The notes under the pieces were generated by a model. That model made no database searches, was not told where the DNA came from, and worked only from the letters and a program-made list of their open reading frames with translations. A program made the position numbers and the translations under genes. From NCBI RefSeq assembly GCF_030238365.1, contig NZ_JASSOT010000063.1, positions 248,001-312,000 of the forward strand: a DNA stretch of 64,000 nt. Reading direction: 5' to 3'. Shown piece after piece: positions 1 through 8,934 of this stretch; the stretch's first letter is position 1; each line of letters starts with the position of its first letter. The DNA comes from Lelliottia wanjuensis. GTDB lineage: Bacteria; Pseudomonadota; Gammaproteobacteria; Enterobacterales; Enterobacteriaceae.

Positions 1-1489
1 GCTGGTCGGTAGCGGCAGCCGCTTCTTCAACAAGAGAAGCGTTCTGTTGCGTTACCTGATCCATCTGCGTCACGGCCAGTGCGACTTGTTCAATGCCGCG
101 ACGCTGTTCGTCTGAGGCGGAAGCAATTTCGCCCATAATGTCGTTTACACGCGTCACCGAGGTGACAATTTCCGTCATCGTGTGGGCAGCGGTATCCACC
201 AGCTGAGAACCCTGTTGCACCCGAGAGACGGACTCTTCAATCAATACCTTGATCTCTTTCGCCGCGTTCGCGCTGCGGCTGGCGAGATTGCGCACTTCGC
301 CTGCCACTACCGCAAAACCACGGCCCTGTTCACCGGCACGCGCCGCTTCAACGGCGGCGTTCAATGCCAGAATGTTCGTCTGAAACGCGATACCGTCGAT
401 CACGCTAATAATGTCGCCAATTTTCTGCGAGCTGGTGGCGATCTGCTGCATGGTGCTGGCCACATGCGACGCCTGATCCCCGCCCTTCTTCGCCGTTAAA
501 GCCGCCTGTTTCGCCAGGTCCGATGCCTGCCGGGCGTTGTCGGCGTTCTGGCTGACGGTGGCCGTCAGCTCTTCCATACTGGCCGCCGTTTGCGCCAGAG
601 ACGCAGCCTGCTGCTCAGTACGGGACGACAAATCGTTGTTCCCTGCCGCGATTTCGGAAATACCGGTGTGCATCGCATAACTGCCCTGTCGCACATCGGT
701 CACCGTTTCGCGAAGCGATCCCTGCATTGCTTTCAGGCTGGCAAAAATGGCCGAAATTTCGTTCTTACCAAACACCGCCACCGGACGCGCCAGGTTGCCT
801 TTGGCGATGCTGTCAAAATGGCTGCTGATAATCGCCAGCGGCAGGACGATCATCTTGCGCGACCAGAGCAGCGCCCCGCCGGTGAGGAGCAGCGCCAGGA
901 TCACCACGGTGGCGAAAATCACCCCCGACATGTGATAGCTGGTGCGGCTGTCGCTGCTCGCCTCTTCAACGAACTGGTTCATGTCCTGCTGCCAGGCGTT
1001 AAAGCTTTTATCGAACGCGGCCTGGGAGTCCTGTACCGGCGCCGTCAGAAAATCTGACAGCTGGTTGTTCTCAAGCCAGGTGGCCTGATGCTCCAGATCG
1101 CTATGCCACTGGCTATAGCCCTTTTGCATCTCGGCTTTCAGCGCTTTGGCTTTGTCGCTGAGCGCCTCCTGCGCGCCGAAGGCGTTAAACTGCGCTTCGG
1201 CCTGTTTCAGACTGTCACGCGCGGTGGTCATCAGCGCCTTGATGTCATCAGGCGGATAACTTAATGCCGTTAATGTGCCCGCTTTATTCAGCGCGGTGCT
1301 GGCCTGCAAAAGCACCGCGCGGGTTTGCGCGAGCGAGGAGCGCTGCTGATTACTCGTCTCAACTTCCTGTAAGTTCTGATAGCCATCGCGAAAAGCCCAG
1401 AAAGACAATCCATTACTGCCAACTTGCAACACACCGCAAAGGATCAGAATCAAAAACAGTGTGGTCGAGATACGAATACGATTTAACAT
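1..1489 (-). CDS. tap: Methyl-accepting chemotaxis protein Tap (3' end outside window)
   Basis: Inner-membrane chemoreceptor; in E. coli Tap senses dipeptides through DppA and also pyrimidines. The start ATG is at 1489 and the frame is open to the window edge, so the last residues are missing. Visible parts: an N-terminal membrane segment starting [19 protein letters not shown], a periplasmic sensor with a [18 protein letters not shown] stretch typical of Tap, a second membrane segment near residues 190-210, HAMP, and the signalling hairpin tip ([20 protein letters not shown]). It lies 43 bases downstream of tar on the same strand, the usual tar-tap order. Identification rests on remembered similarity to E. 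coli Tap in the sensor region, not only on the shared signalling domain. The presence or absence of a C-terminal CheR-binding peptide cannot be seen here. Confidence 0.9.
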   Translation of the reverse strand, partial: MLNRIRISTTLFLILILCGVLQVGSNGLSFWAFRDGYQNLQEVETSNQQRSSLAQTRAVLLQASTALNKAGTLTALSYPPDDIKALMTTARDSLKQAEAQFNAFGAQEALSDKAKALKAEMQKGYSQWHSDLEHQATWLENNQLSDFLTAPVQDSQAAFDKSFNAWQQDMNQFVEEASSDSRTSYHMSGVIFATVVILALLLTGGALLWSRKMIVLPLAIISSHFDSIAKGNLARPVAVFGKNEISAIFASLKAMQGSLRETVTDVRQGSYAMHTGISEIAAGNNDLSSRTEQQAASLAQTAASMEELTATVSQNADNARQASDLAKQAALTAKKGGDQASHVASTMQQIATSSQKIGDIISVIDGIAFQTNILALNAAVEAARAGEQGRGFAVVAGEVRNLASRSANAAKEIKVLIEESVSRVQQGSQLVDTAAHTMTEIVTSVTRVNDIMGEIASASDEQRRGIEQVALAVTQMDQVTQQNASLVEEAAAATDQ

Positions 1490-1532
1490 CCACGCTCCCA
1501 TCAAGCGGTCATTAGCCGCGGTTAAATGTCAG

Positions 1533-3200
1533 TCAAAATGTTTCCCAGTTTTCTTCTTGTCCGGCGGCCTGCGCGCGGGTGTTGTTCATCCTTGCGGCAG
1601 GCACGGCCCCGGCAGAGACTGCCCGGGACGCCACCGTATTTTGTGGTCCAGAGGTAAGGCGAAACGCCGAGACGGCCATCTTCAGACGGCTCGCCTGGTC
1701 TTCCAGCGCAGCGGCCGCGGCCGCGGACTCCTGCACCAGCGCGGCGTTTTGTTGTGTGACGCGATCCATTTCGGACACCGCCAGCGCCACCTGGTCGATC
1801 CCGCGACTCTGCTCATCGGACGCAGAGGCGATTTCGCCCATGATGTCGGTCACGCGCGTCACCGCGTTGACGATGTCGTTCATGGTTTCACCCGCGCTTT
1901 CAACCAGCACGGAGCCGGTATCGACGCGAGCGACAGAATCTTCAATCAGGGATTTGATCTCTTTTGCCGCGTTGGCGCTGCGGCTCGCCAGGTTGCGCAC
2001 TTCCCCGGCGACGACGGCAAAGCCACGCCCCTGCTCGCCCGCACGCGCCGCTTCAACGGCGGCGTTCAGGGCGAGGATGTTGGTCTGGAAGGCAATCCCG
2101 TCGATCACGCTGATGATATCGGCGATTTTTTTCGAGCTGCCGGCGATCTCGTGCATGGTTTTCACCACGCCATCCACCACCTTGCCGCCGCGCTGGGCGG
2201 TTTCCGAAGCGCTTTCAGCCAGATGCGCCGCCTGACGGGCGTTATCGGCGTTTTGCTTCACGGTAGCGGTGAGCTCTTCCATGCTGGCGGCGGTCTCTTC
2301 CAGGGCAGAGGCCTGCTCTTCGGTACGCGAGGAGAGATCGTTGTTGCCCATGGCGATTTCGCTGGTGCCGGTGTAGATCGCATCCGATCCCTGACGCACG
2401 TTGGTGACGGTGTCGGTCAGAGAGCGCTGCATGTGATCGACGCTGCCCGCCAGCTCGCTGATTTCGTTGCGACCAGAAATCACCAGCGTTTTGGTCAGGT
2501 CGCCACTCGCGATTTCGCGAATGTGACCGATCACCCGCGCCAGCGGGTTGAGCAGAATGGCGCGAATGCCGTACCACACGCCGACCAGCACAATCACCAG
2601 CGCGAGGGCCAGGATCGCCATCTGCCATTTGGCAAAGTGGTAGTCGCTTTTGCTTTCGTTGAAGGCCGCGAGGTATTGCTCGCTGCTGGCGGTAGCGTAT
2701 TCGCTCAGCGCTTTACCGAGGGCGTTTTGCATCCCCTGCGTCGGCTGGGCGAAATAGGCGTCCATATTGCCGTTCTCGAGGAACTGGGTCAGTTCCGCCA
2801 GTCCGGCAGCATAGGCCGTGTATTTTTCGTCAATGTTTTCGCTCGCCTGCACCATGGAAGGCAGCGGCGTAATCTTTTTGAAGGCGTCGTAGTGTTTCGC
2901 GGCATCGGCCAGGGTCGCGCGCGCATTTTTCAGCAGATCGGTTTTCGCGCTGCTCTGCTGATTGTTCGGGTCCATCATCATGCGGGCGGAAGAGCGGCTC
3001 AGGTTGATACGCGTTTGCAGCATCAGATCCCAGGTCGACGTCAGCTCACTCTGCTGGAGACGTAAATCATTGGAAACAGCAAAACTCTGCTGGTTATTTT
3101 TTAAAGATGAGAAAAACAGCCCACCGGAAATAAGCTGAAGAAGTGCGAAAATGACCAGCACCATCATCAGCATTGTGACAACGCGGATACGGTTCAACAT
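1533..3200 (-). CDS. tar: Methyl-accepting chemotaxis protein Tar (aspartate/maltose receptor)
   Basis: Transmembrane chemoreceptor of 555 residues for aspartate and, with maltose-binding protein, maltose; it signals through CheW/CheA. The N-terminus [19 protein letters not shown] is the first membrane segment; the periplasmic region keeps the arginine-rich [11 protein letters not shown] helix that forms the aspartate pocket in Tar. A second membrane segment lies near residues 190-212, followed by HAMP, methylation helices and the conserved tip [20 protein letters not shown]. The protein ends in NWETF, the pentapeptide that docks CheR and CheB in the major receptors. It is preceded by its own sigma-28 promoter and followed by tap. 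Unlike E. coli, where cheW is the immediate upstream neighbour, cheW lies about 18 kb away. Confidence 0.95.
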   Translation of the reverse strand: MLNRIRVVTMLMMVLVIFALLQLISGGLFFSSLKNNQQSFAVSNDLRLQQSELTSTWDLMLQTRINLSRSSARMMMDPNNQQSSAKTDLLKNARATLADAAKHYDAFKKITPLPSMVQASENIDEKYTAYAAGLAELTQFLENGNMDAYFAQPTQGMQNALGKALSEYATASSEQYLAAFNESKSDYHFAKWQMAILALALVIVLVGVWYGIRAILLNPLARVIGHIREIASGDLTKTLVISGRNEISELAGSVDHMQRSLTDTVTNVRQGSDAIYTGTSEIAMGNNDLSSRTEEQASALEETAASMEELTATVKQNADNARQAAHLAESASETAQRGGKVVDGVVKTMHEIAGSSKKIADIISVIDGIAFQTNILALNAAVEAARAGEQGRGFAVVAGEVRNLASRSANAAKEIKSLIEDSVARVDTGSVLVESAGETMNDIVNAVTRVTDIMGEIASASDEQSRGIDQVALAVSEMDRVTQQNAALVQESAAAAAALEDQASRLKMAVSAFRLTSGPQNTVASRAVSAGAVPAARMNNTRAQAAGQEENWETF

Positions 3201-3231
3201 ACAACACCTTCTCTAAGAATTATTAGTGGTG

Positions 3232-3258
3232 TTATCGGCACAGGCTGCGGGAACTTTA
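3232..3258 (-). promoter_or_regulatory. Sigma-28 (FliA) promoter of tar-tap
   Basis: Read on the minus strand the sequence is TAAAGTTC, 11 bases, GCCGATAA, an almost exact match to the enteric FliA consensus TAAAGTTT-N11-GCCGATAA. It ends 32 bases upstream of the tar ATG. This lets tar-tap be transcribed as a class 3 flagellar unit even though cheW is far away. Confidence 0.9.
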
Positions 3259-3284
3259 CATTTGCGAAAGGGAAAAACGTCGGC

Positions 3285-4250
3285 TCAGAATGCGACGTCG
3301 ACGATCAGGGTGTCGGAGTAGGTTCCGGCGGGGGGAGTTGTCTGGCCGGTGAGTACTTTGGCGGTGTAGTTATAGGTGCGCAGAAGCCCGTCAGTACTGA
3401 CCTGTGATGAGGTGGCGCTCGTCCAGCGCTCGGTTCCGCTACCGCCCCAGCGGTTGCTGGTCGCCTCTTTATAAATGTCGTAATTAATATAATTACCGTT
3501 GCTTACCATTCGGCGCACGCCATTCGAGGCATTGGCACCATTGTTGATGCCGATGGTGTAGGTGCTGCCCTTGGTGCAGGTGACGGAAATGGCCTGCGAG
3601 ACGGTGGGAAAATTTTGCACCAGCGGCGCGCTGTTAAAGTTGACGTTCGGCGTGGTCATCGCGCTGCAATCGTTGGTGACGTTCATGTTGAGCGTAATGC
3701 TGGTGGTGGCGGTGCCGGTTTGCGGCGTGAGGCAGAGTCCGACGGCCCCGACGGAACAGACGTTGTAGTTAATGCTAAAGGTCAGCACCACCTGATACGG
3801 CCCCGCCGTCACGTTTTGCCCCGCTACCGTGCGGAAATAAAGAGGGATGTTGTACTGCTTGGCCCCCAGCAGGTTGAGCAGCGTTGCGCCGCTCCAGGTA
3901 TAGGCTTTGGCGATTTGCACTTCGCTGCTGCCGGAACAGCCCGACAGCCCGCACAGCCGGGTGGGAATGACATCGGTGATGGTCGCATTGTCCGTGCGTT
4001 TCATGGTCGCGCGGCTGTTAGCTGAGACGGTCGCGGCGGTGTAGTTCAGGGTTACGGAGTCATTGGTGATGAGGTTCAGGATCGCATCGCAGCTCACCAC
4101 CAGCGTGCCGGTGGTTTCGACTTCGCCCGTGCCGCTCAAGGCAAACGACGTCACGCTGCCGAAATTCGCATTGACGGTGCTGATGTTACACACCGCCCAG
4201 CTACCGCCCGAGAACATCAGCAACATCAGGGCGATCAGCAGGCGTTTCAC
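3285..4250 (-). CDS. Archaic chaperone-usher pilus tip protein, two spore-coat-U domains (CsuE-like)
   Basis: Predicted tip adhesin of a Csu-type pilus, 321 residues. The start is a GTG at 4250 that overlaps the usher stop codon as GTGA, which implies translational coupling; the longer frame reading into the usher gene is unlikely. A signal peptide (VKRLLIALMLLMFSGGSWA) is followed by two tandem SCPU domains, each opening with a cysteine: CNISTVNANFGSV near residue 20 and CSAMTTPNVNFNS near residue 195. The second ends with TYSDTLIVDVAF, the beta-strand ending shared with the other subunits. Two-domain organisation and the position after chaperone and usher match CsuE of Acinetobacter, the tip subunit that binds abiotic surfaces. 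Binding specificity is inferred only. It is the last gene of the operon. Confidence 0.85.
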   Translation of the reverse strand: MKRLLIALMLLMFSGGSWAVCNISTVNANFGSVTSFALSGTGEVETTGTLVVSCDAILNLITNDSVTLNYTAATVSANSRATMKRTDNATITDVIPTRLCGLSGCSGSSEVQIAKAYTWSGATLLNLLGAKQYNIPLYFRTVAGQNVTAGPYQVVLTFSINYNVCSVGAVGLCLTPQTGTATTSITLNMNVTNDCSAMTTPNVNFNSAPLVQNFPTVSQAISVTCTKGSTYTIGINNGANASNGVRRMVSNGNYINYDIYKEATSNRWGGSGTERWTSATSSQVSTDGLLRTYNYTAKVLTGQTTPPAGTYSDTLIVDVAF

Positions 4251-6631
4251 GGGGCCTCCCGGCAGGTCAGCGGCCCGAAGGTTTGCAGCTTGTGATCCGG
4301 ATTCGCGCCGATGGTCAGGGTGGCATAGCAGCGTTTCCCCTCCGGCAGAATCACTTCCAGCGGGTTCACGTTGTTGAGATTCTCCAGCCACGCGATGCCG
4401 TCATACCCGACCACCGCCGTGCTGCGCGCCGCGCGTTTCACCTGGCTGCCGACGGGGATCGCCTCCCCTTGCGGATCGTGCAGAATCACGCTCGCCACTC
4501 GCTCCTGCTCCATCGGGAAATCCACCAGATAACCGCTGTGACGGCGAATGGCGACGCGGCGCTCCGTCTCTTTAAGCCGCGTATCGGCGGGCAGATTGAG
4601 CGTGTTGATGCTGTAGCTCGCCGGGTAGTAGGCCGATACGCCGCTGACCAGCAGATAGCCGTTGTGATTGGTTTTGCCGACCGGCTGGTTTTCGTAGTTA
4701 ACCGGCACGTCCGGGTGGCCGTCGGTGCTGATCACCACGAAGGCGTCGTTGATTTTATTGGCAGCAAACAGTTCGTTGTCCATCAGGACGATCGAGCCCA
4801 TCGCCTCGCCCCACCAGGTCATCATGTCCTGCTCGCCATATCCCCCGCCCTGCACTTCAATATTGTTGTTGCGCCAGCCCAGCGTCGCCTGCTGATAGTT
4901 TTGCGATCTCGACTGATTCGCCCACGCCATATTCCAGCTCAGTCCGCCGTCGGACGGCATCGAGTGGTTGTAGTTAATGCGCTGAGTGCTGCCGGAATCC
5001 GGCGTATTTTCAAAGGTGACGGCGGCGCTGTCCCGCTCGCCTATTGGAATTTGCAGGGACATCGCCACCGTCCAGTCGCCGCGCTGCTGGTCGCGGCTGG
5101 CGGCGAGATAAATACTGCTGCTTCCCCACAGATTGCGGCTCCAGGAGAGGTTCAGCAGCTCGGTTTTCTGGTTGTCAAAACTCTCCACGCCAATCCACGC
5201 CGCGCCGATATTGCCGTAGTTACCGAGATTAAAAGTGAGCGAATACTGGTCGGTATTGCGGCTCAGGCTGGCGATGGGCTGATCGTGCTCATCATAGATA
5301 GTCGGCTGGTCGTAGAGCGCCAGGTTGCCGTATCCGCGATCGCGCCGGGAGTGCTGCGTCGCGAGGCTAAAGGCGCTGGTGCTGTACTGATAGCCCCAGT
5401 TGATCTGCCCGCCGTCGTCGCCTCGCATTCGGCTGCGGGTGTATGAGCCGTTGACCACGCCGAGCTGCCCCAGTTTGACCACCGTTCCCGCCCCGCCGAG
5501 CGCCAACTCTTCTGCCGCTTCGCCGTGCCCTTCCAGGGTCAGCCAGTCGGTTAAGCCGTAGCGATACGAGCCGCTGCCCGCCGCCGGTCCGTAGTCAAAA
5601 TTCTTGATGCCATAGCTGCGGCGCAGACTCCCCAGCGTCACCGCCCCGTCGCTCAGCCCCTGCTTGAGGAGATCGCTGGTGACATAGAACGGCATGGTGG
5701 TGCTGACCTGGCGCCCGAGCGCATCGGTGGTGATCAGCACCGCATCCCCTGCACCGTTGATGTAGGGCAGATTGGTGAGGGTGAACGGGCCGGGCTGGAG
5801 CTGCGTCGAGCCGGAACGGTAGCCGTTGATGAACAGATCCACCGACGTCGGCACCGCCGCTTCGCCGGAAAACTCCGGCAGCGGCCAGGTCACCAGGTCC
5901 GGGCGCAGGGAGAAGTCGCGCCCGTAGCTGATCCCGCCCATGCGTACGCTGCTGCTCCAGCTTAACGCATCGCTGATCACATCCCCGGCGGTCCAGGTGG
6001 TGGCGTCGTCTTCATTGGTGATCATCACCGTGGTGTCGTAACGGACGTACCCTTCCTGCTGGCCCGAGTCGCCGGCAAAACTTTTGCGCGTATACCCGGT
6101 TGAAGAGAGCGACCCGTTTTCATTGAAATAGCGGAACTCGTGCCAGAGCGAGGCCTGGCCGCCGATGTGTTCCGTGTGGTTGGTGTAGAGATCGTAATTG
6201 AGCAGCGCGCCCCTGCCATACTGGGGCTTGCTCTGGGCGGTCTGTCCACCGAAGGGCGTGACCCGGCTCGATACCCAGTCGCGCGGGACGCTCAACAGCA
6301 GGCGCTGGGCGGCACTGTCATACTCCACGCGGACATGCGCCAGCCGGGAGAGATCGACTTCGCCGTTCGGCACCTGTTCCGGCGGCAGACCGGCGCGCAG
6401 CAGATCGGCGCTGGAGATAAAAAAAGTCCCGTTGCGCTGCGTGACGGGGACCACCAGGCCGGTGTCGTAGTGGTTGATCACCACCGAGAGCTGAAAGACG
6501 GCCTCGCTGTTGAGCGCCTGCGCATCCGGCGGCGGCGGAAAACTGTCATCACCGTTTTCGGCCCAGGCGCTGGTCGTCACGCAAAGCAGGATGATCATCG
6601 CCGGTTTCAGTGGGCGGGCGCCGACTGCCAT
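4247..6631 (-). CDS. Pilus outer-membrane usher (CsuD-like)
   Basis: Outer-membrane assembly platform of 794 residues for the archaic chaperone-usher pilus. A signal peptide (cleavage near TTSAWAEN) is followed by an N-terminal domain with the usher motif LSRLAHVRVEYDSAAQRLLLSVP, a long beta-barrel with a plug (VDLFINGYRSGSTQLQPGPF) and C-terminal small domains including a conserved YDGIAWLENL segment. Length fits archaic ushers, about 800 residues. The ATG overlaps the 3' end of the chaperone gene by 25 bases; an inner ATG at residue 12 is an alternative start. It is followed by the tip gene with a 4-base overlap. Together with the chaperone and three spore-coat-U proteins it makes a complete assembly set. 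Confidence 0.92.
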   Translation of the reverse strand: MAVGARPLKPAMIILLCVTTSAWAENGDDSFPPPPDAQALNSEAVFQLSVVINHYDTGLVVPVTQRNGTFFISSADLLRAGLPPEQVPNGEVDLSRLAHVRVEYDSAAQRLLLSVPRDWVSSRVTPFGGQTAQSKPQYGRGALLNYDLYTNHTEHIGGQASLWHEFRYFNENGSLSSTGYTRKSFAGDSGQQEGYVRYDTTVMITNEDDATTWTAGDVISDALSWSSSVRMGGISYGRDFSLRPDLVTWPLPEFSGEAAVPTSVDLFINGYRSGSTQLQPGPFTLTNLPYINGAGDAVLITTDALGRQVSTTMPFYVTSDLLKQGLSDGAVTLGSLRRSYGIKNFDYGPAAGSGSYRYGLTDWLTLEGHGEAAEELALGGAGTVVKLGQLGVVNGSYTRSRMRGDDGGQINWGYQYSTSAFSLATQHSRRDRGYGNLALYDQPTIYDEHDQPIASLSRNTDQYSLTFNLGNYGNIGAAWIGVESFDNQKTELLNLSWSRNLWGSSSIYLAASRDQQRGDWTVAMSLQIPIGERDSAAVTFENTPDSGSTQRINYNHSMPSDGGLSWNMAWANQSRSQNYQQATLGWRNNNIEVQGGGYGEQDMMTWWGEAMGSIVLMDNELFAANKINDAFVVISTDGHPDVPVNYENQPVGKTNHNGYLLVSGVSAYYPASYSINTLNLPADTRLKETERRVAIRRHSGYLVDFPMEQERVASVILHDPQGEAIPVGSQVKRAARSTAVVGYDGIAWLENLNNVNPLEVILPEGKRCYATLTIGANPDHKLQTFGPLTCREAP

Positions 6632-7356
6632 TGCGCGTTCCCGGCGTTAATTTGCGCACTCATCTGGCTTGCCTGATGCACGCCTGCCGGCAGCGGCCAG
6701 CTGCGGGTGCTGTCCGGGAGGACGTACCCCAGCAGGCCGTCGGCGATGGTCCGCTTGTCGAGCACCACCTGGCTCAGACGGACGTGGACATCGCCCCGAT
6801 TGCGTACCTGCAGGGCGGGTTTACCGTCCTCCTGCACAATTTTCCAACTCAGGTTTTGCGGCTCCGCCAGGGCGTGATGCGCCCCCTCTTTGATCGTCGG
6901 GATGCCCTGGCCGTAGACGAACAGCGGAATGGAGTAGCGCATCTGGATTTTGAGGCCGATTTCGGGACGGGATTTGTCGCCGGGCTGAGGAATTTCGTCG
7001 ACGATAATGCGGTAGGCTTGCTCGACGCCCATCGGAACGTCGTTCTGTTTGATCAGACGAATCAACTGTTTGCCGTCTTTGCCAATGGTGACAATCGGCG
7101 GGCTGGCGACCACATCCTGCTGAGCGGTGTAGCGCTCGAAACCGTTCTCCTGCTTCCAGCGCATTATGCGCACCTGCATGGTGGTGGCACTGTTACCCTG
7201 ATTCTGGATCCACAGCTCGGTGGCTTTGGTATCCGCGGAAAGCCAGGGGTCGATCGGCCACAGCAGAATGGTCGCCGCCGCGTTGGCCCTCCCCGTCATC
7301 ACGGCCAGTACGGCCCACATCCCCAGTACGCCATAGCGAATAGATGATGCCTTCAT
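6607..7356 (-). CDS. Periplasmic pilus chaperone (CsuC-like)
   Basis: Immunoglobulin-like periplasmic chaperone of 249 residues that would fold and cap the SCPU pilin subunits and deliver them to the usher. A signal peptide (MKASSIRYGVLGMWAVL...GRANAA) precedes the mature start ATILLWPIDPWLSADTKATE, characteristic of archaic-type chaperones. The G1-strand region near GKQLIRLIKQ and the domain with QAYRIIVDEIP follow the PapD fold. A Shine-Dalgarno run (GGGAGAAGG) precedes the ATG. It sits between the small subunit genes and the usher. Confidence 0.9.
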   Translation of the reverse strand: MKASSIRYGVLGMWAVLAVMTGRANAAATILLWPIDPWLSADTKATELWIQNQGNSATTMQVRIMRWKQENGFERYTAQQDVVASPPIVTIGKDGKQLIRLIKQNDVPMGVEQAYRIIVDEIPQPGDKSRPEIGLKIQMRYSIPLFVYGQGIPTIKEGAHHALAEPQNLSWKIVQEDGKPALQVRNRGDVHVRLSQVVLDKRTIADGLLGYVLPDSTRSWPLPAGVHQASQMSAQINAGNAQWQSAPAH

Positions 7357-7373
7357 TGACCTTCTCCCTTAGT

Positions 7374-7922
7374 TCACCATGACAAGGTCACAGTGAGTTG
7401 ATCTGAATAGGTGCCAGCCGGGCTAAACCCCGTCAGCAGCGCCACACCAAACAGCGGCAGCGCAATATTGTTGCTATTGGTATAGGTCACCGGCACCGCC
7501 TGATTGACCCCGATCTCACTGTTAGCCGCCAGCGAACTGCTGCTGTACAGGCGGTAGGCCACCATTTCCGTCCCGCTGGCCCGCTGCATCCTGCGCACCG
7601 AAGAGTAGTGCTGCCCGCCGTCGATGCTCATACTCAGGGCGACGTTGGGCGTGCAGGCGATCGACAAGGAGCCGTTCGGCACAAAGCTGGTGCTGACCTG
7701 CCCGGTCGCAACGCCGGATCGCGTACCAAAGTTAAGCGTCCCGAGCACGCCGCCGGTGCCTGTTGTCACCGAACAGCCCGGCACGATCGTCGCCGACACC
7801 TGAAACGACTGCGAGGTGACCGCGTGCGCCGTTCCCACTGCCGCTACCCCGGCGATGAGCACAAATAAAAGGCGCAGTTTTCCCTCTGCGATTTTTCGCA
7901 GACGTGAGATGACATCGGTCAT
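7374..7922 (-). CDS. Spore-coat-U domain pilus subunit (CsuA or CsuB-like)
   Basis: Secreted SCPU-domain protein of 182 residues. An N-terminal hydrophobic segment (LLFVLIAGVAAVGTAHA) is a signal peptide, preceded by a rather long charged n-region, so the true start could be slightly further in; the Shine-Dalgarno before the chosen ATG is weak. The mature protein has the SCPU pattern: a cysteine near IVPGCSVTTG, an FGTRSG turn, a second cysteine in SIACTPN, and the ending GTYSDQLTVTLSW. It lies 14 bases downstream of the major subunit gene and 17 bases upstream of the chaperone. It is probably a minor or adaptor subunit. Confidence 0.85.
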   Translation of the reverse strand: MTDVISRLRKIAEGKLRLLFVLIAGVAAVGTAHAVTSQSFQVSATIVPGCSVTTGTGGVLGTLNFGTRSGVATGQVSTSFVPNGSLSIACTPNVALSMSIDGGQHYSSVRRMQRASGTEMVAYRLYSSSSLAANSEIGVNQAVPVTYTNSNNIALPLFGVALLTGFSPAGTYSDQLTVTLSW

Positions 7923-7936
7923 TTCCGGCGCTGGAA

Positions 7937-8506
7937 CTAGTAGGTCACGCTGACGTTAATGGTGTCCGTATAGGTTCCCGGTACCACGGTGACGCTGTTC
8001 CCGCCCCCGGTAATTCGGCCATACAGGGTGTAGCTGTCGACGCCGCCTGCGGTGGAGGCCACCGGGAGCGGTGCGTTGTTGGCGATCACGTTGTTAAATC
8101 CGCTGTCGCTAAACAGGCTGTAGGCCACGCCCTGCGCGGTGTTGGCGGTATTCACCAGGTAGCGCGCAGGCGTGCCCGGCGTGCCGACAACGGTGCCCGG
8201 CGCGGTGGAGTTGGTGTTTCCGGTGATCGCCACCGTATAGCTGGCGGTCGTACACTGGATGGTGAAGGTGTTCCCTCCGCTGGCACCCGCTAACTGGGTG
8301 GTGAGGGTGGAGAAAGTGGCGGGATGGGTCCCGAAATCGAGGCTACCGAAGTTGATGCCGTTTTGGGTCGGAGAGCCGTTGATCAGACAGCCGTTGGTTA
8401 GTGTCAACGTGGCACCGATGGTCCCGCTGCTGGTCACCGCCATCGCCTGCTGCGCTACGAAAACCAGCATGCCGCCCGTACAGATCAGAAGGAGTTTACT
8501 TTTCAT
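7937..8506 (-). CDS. Spore-coat-U domain major pilin (CsuA/B-like)
   Basis: First gene of the operon, 189 residues, and by position and composition the likely major rod subunit. A clear signal peptide (MKSKLLLICTGGMLVFVAQQAMA) is followed by AVTSSGTIGATLTLTNGCL, a Gly/Thr/Asn-rich body with paired cysteines (GCLING and TIQCTT), and the ending GTYTDTINVSVTY. A good Shine-Dalgarno (GGAGG) lies 7 bases before the ATG. Five genes (two small subunits, chaperone, usher, tip) are present, one fewer subunit gene than in the Acinetobacter csuA/BABCDE operon. Confidence 0.87.
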   Translation of the reverse strand: MKSKLLLICTGGMLVFVAQQAMAVTSSGTIGATLTLTNGCLINGSPTQNGINFGSLDFGTHPATFSTLTTQLAGASGGNTFTIQCTTASYTVAITGNTNSTAPGTVVGTPGTPARYLVNTANTAQGVAYSLFSDSGFNNVIANNAPLPVASTAGGVDSYTLYGRITGGGNSVTVVPGTYTDTINVSVTY

Positions 8507-8747
8507 TTACAGCCCTCCAGAAAGTGTTGCCCTTCGTATTTTATTTATACCACTCAATCTGTTAGCACCACTTAACATTCCCAATCAGCGCTTATTGAGA
8601 ATTTAGTTTATGGATCGCGGTTCAACCACCAGGGCAATTGGACCTCATACCTTTGCCCTATTGATGTTTTATTCCAATTTAAAACAATAAGTTACATGTT
8701 GTGCGATAGGTTTAAACGCCGCTTTGTTGAGGATATATTCACAATAA

Positions 8748-8763
8748 TGTGATTAGCGTCACA
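8748..8763. promoter_or_regulatory. CRP site between pilus operon and symporter
   Basis: TGTGATTAGCGTCACA is an exact TGTGA-N6-TCACA match. It lies in the 428-base divergent gap at 8507-8934, 172 bases before the symporter start and 242 bases before the pilin start. The rest of the gap is AT-rich and holds no gene that I can see. The distance fits activation of the symporter better than of the pilus operon; which promoter it serves is inferred. Confidence 0.7.
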
Positions 8764-8934
8764 ATATATCGCTCACCCGTTAGCAACAAAATTAATAAAA
8801 CTTAAAAATTTGTTGTATCTGCATTCGCTTTACTTCAATTTATGCGATGAATGTATTTGTGCGCTGAAATAAAAAAAACATATGACTCAGCGCACTGATG
8901 ACAACTTAGGCGCATAAACAGAGGGTCTTTTTTC

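Noticed and set aside
1461-3065. Long open frame (534 codons) on the plus strand opposite tar
   Set aside because: Arg/His/Gly-rich translation without domains, exactly antisense to a well-conserved receptor gene; a by-product of GC-rich codon use.
4251-4391. Upstream extension of the pilus tip gene into the usher gene
   Set aside because: The GTG at 4250 gives a proper signal peptide and a GTGA overlap; the extension is polar and antithetical to a signal sequence.
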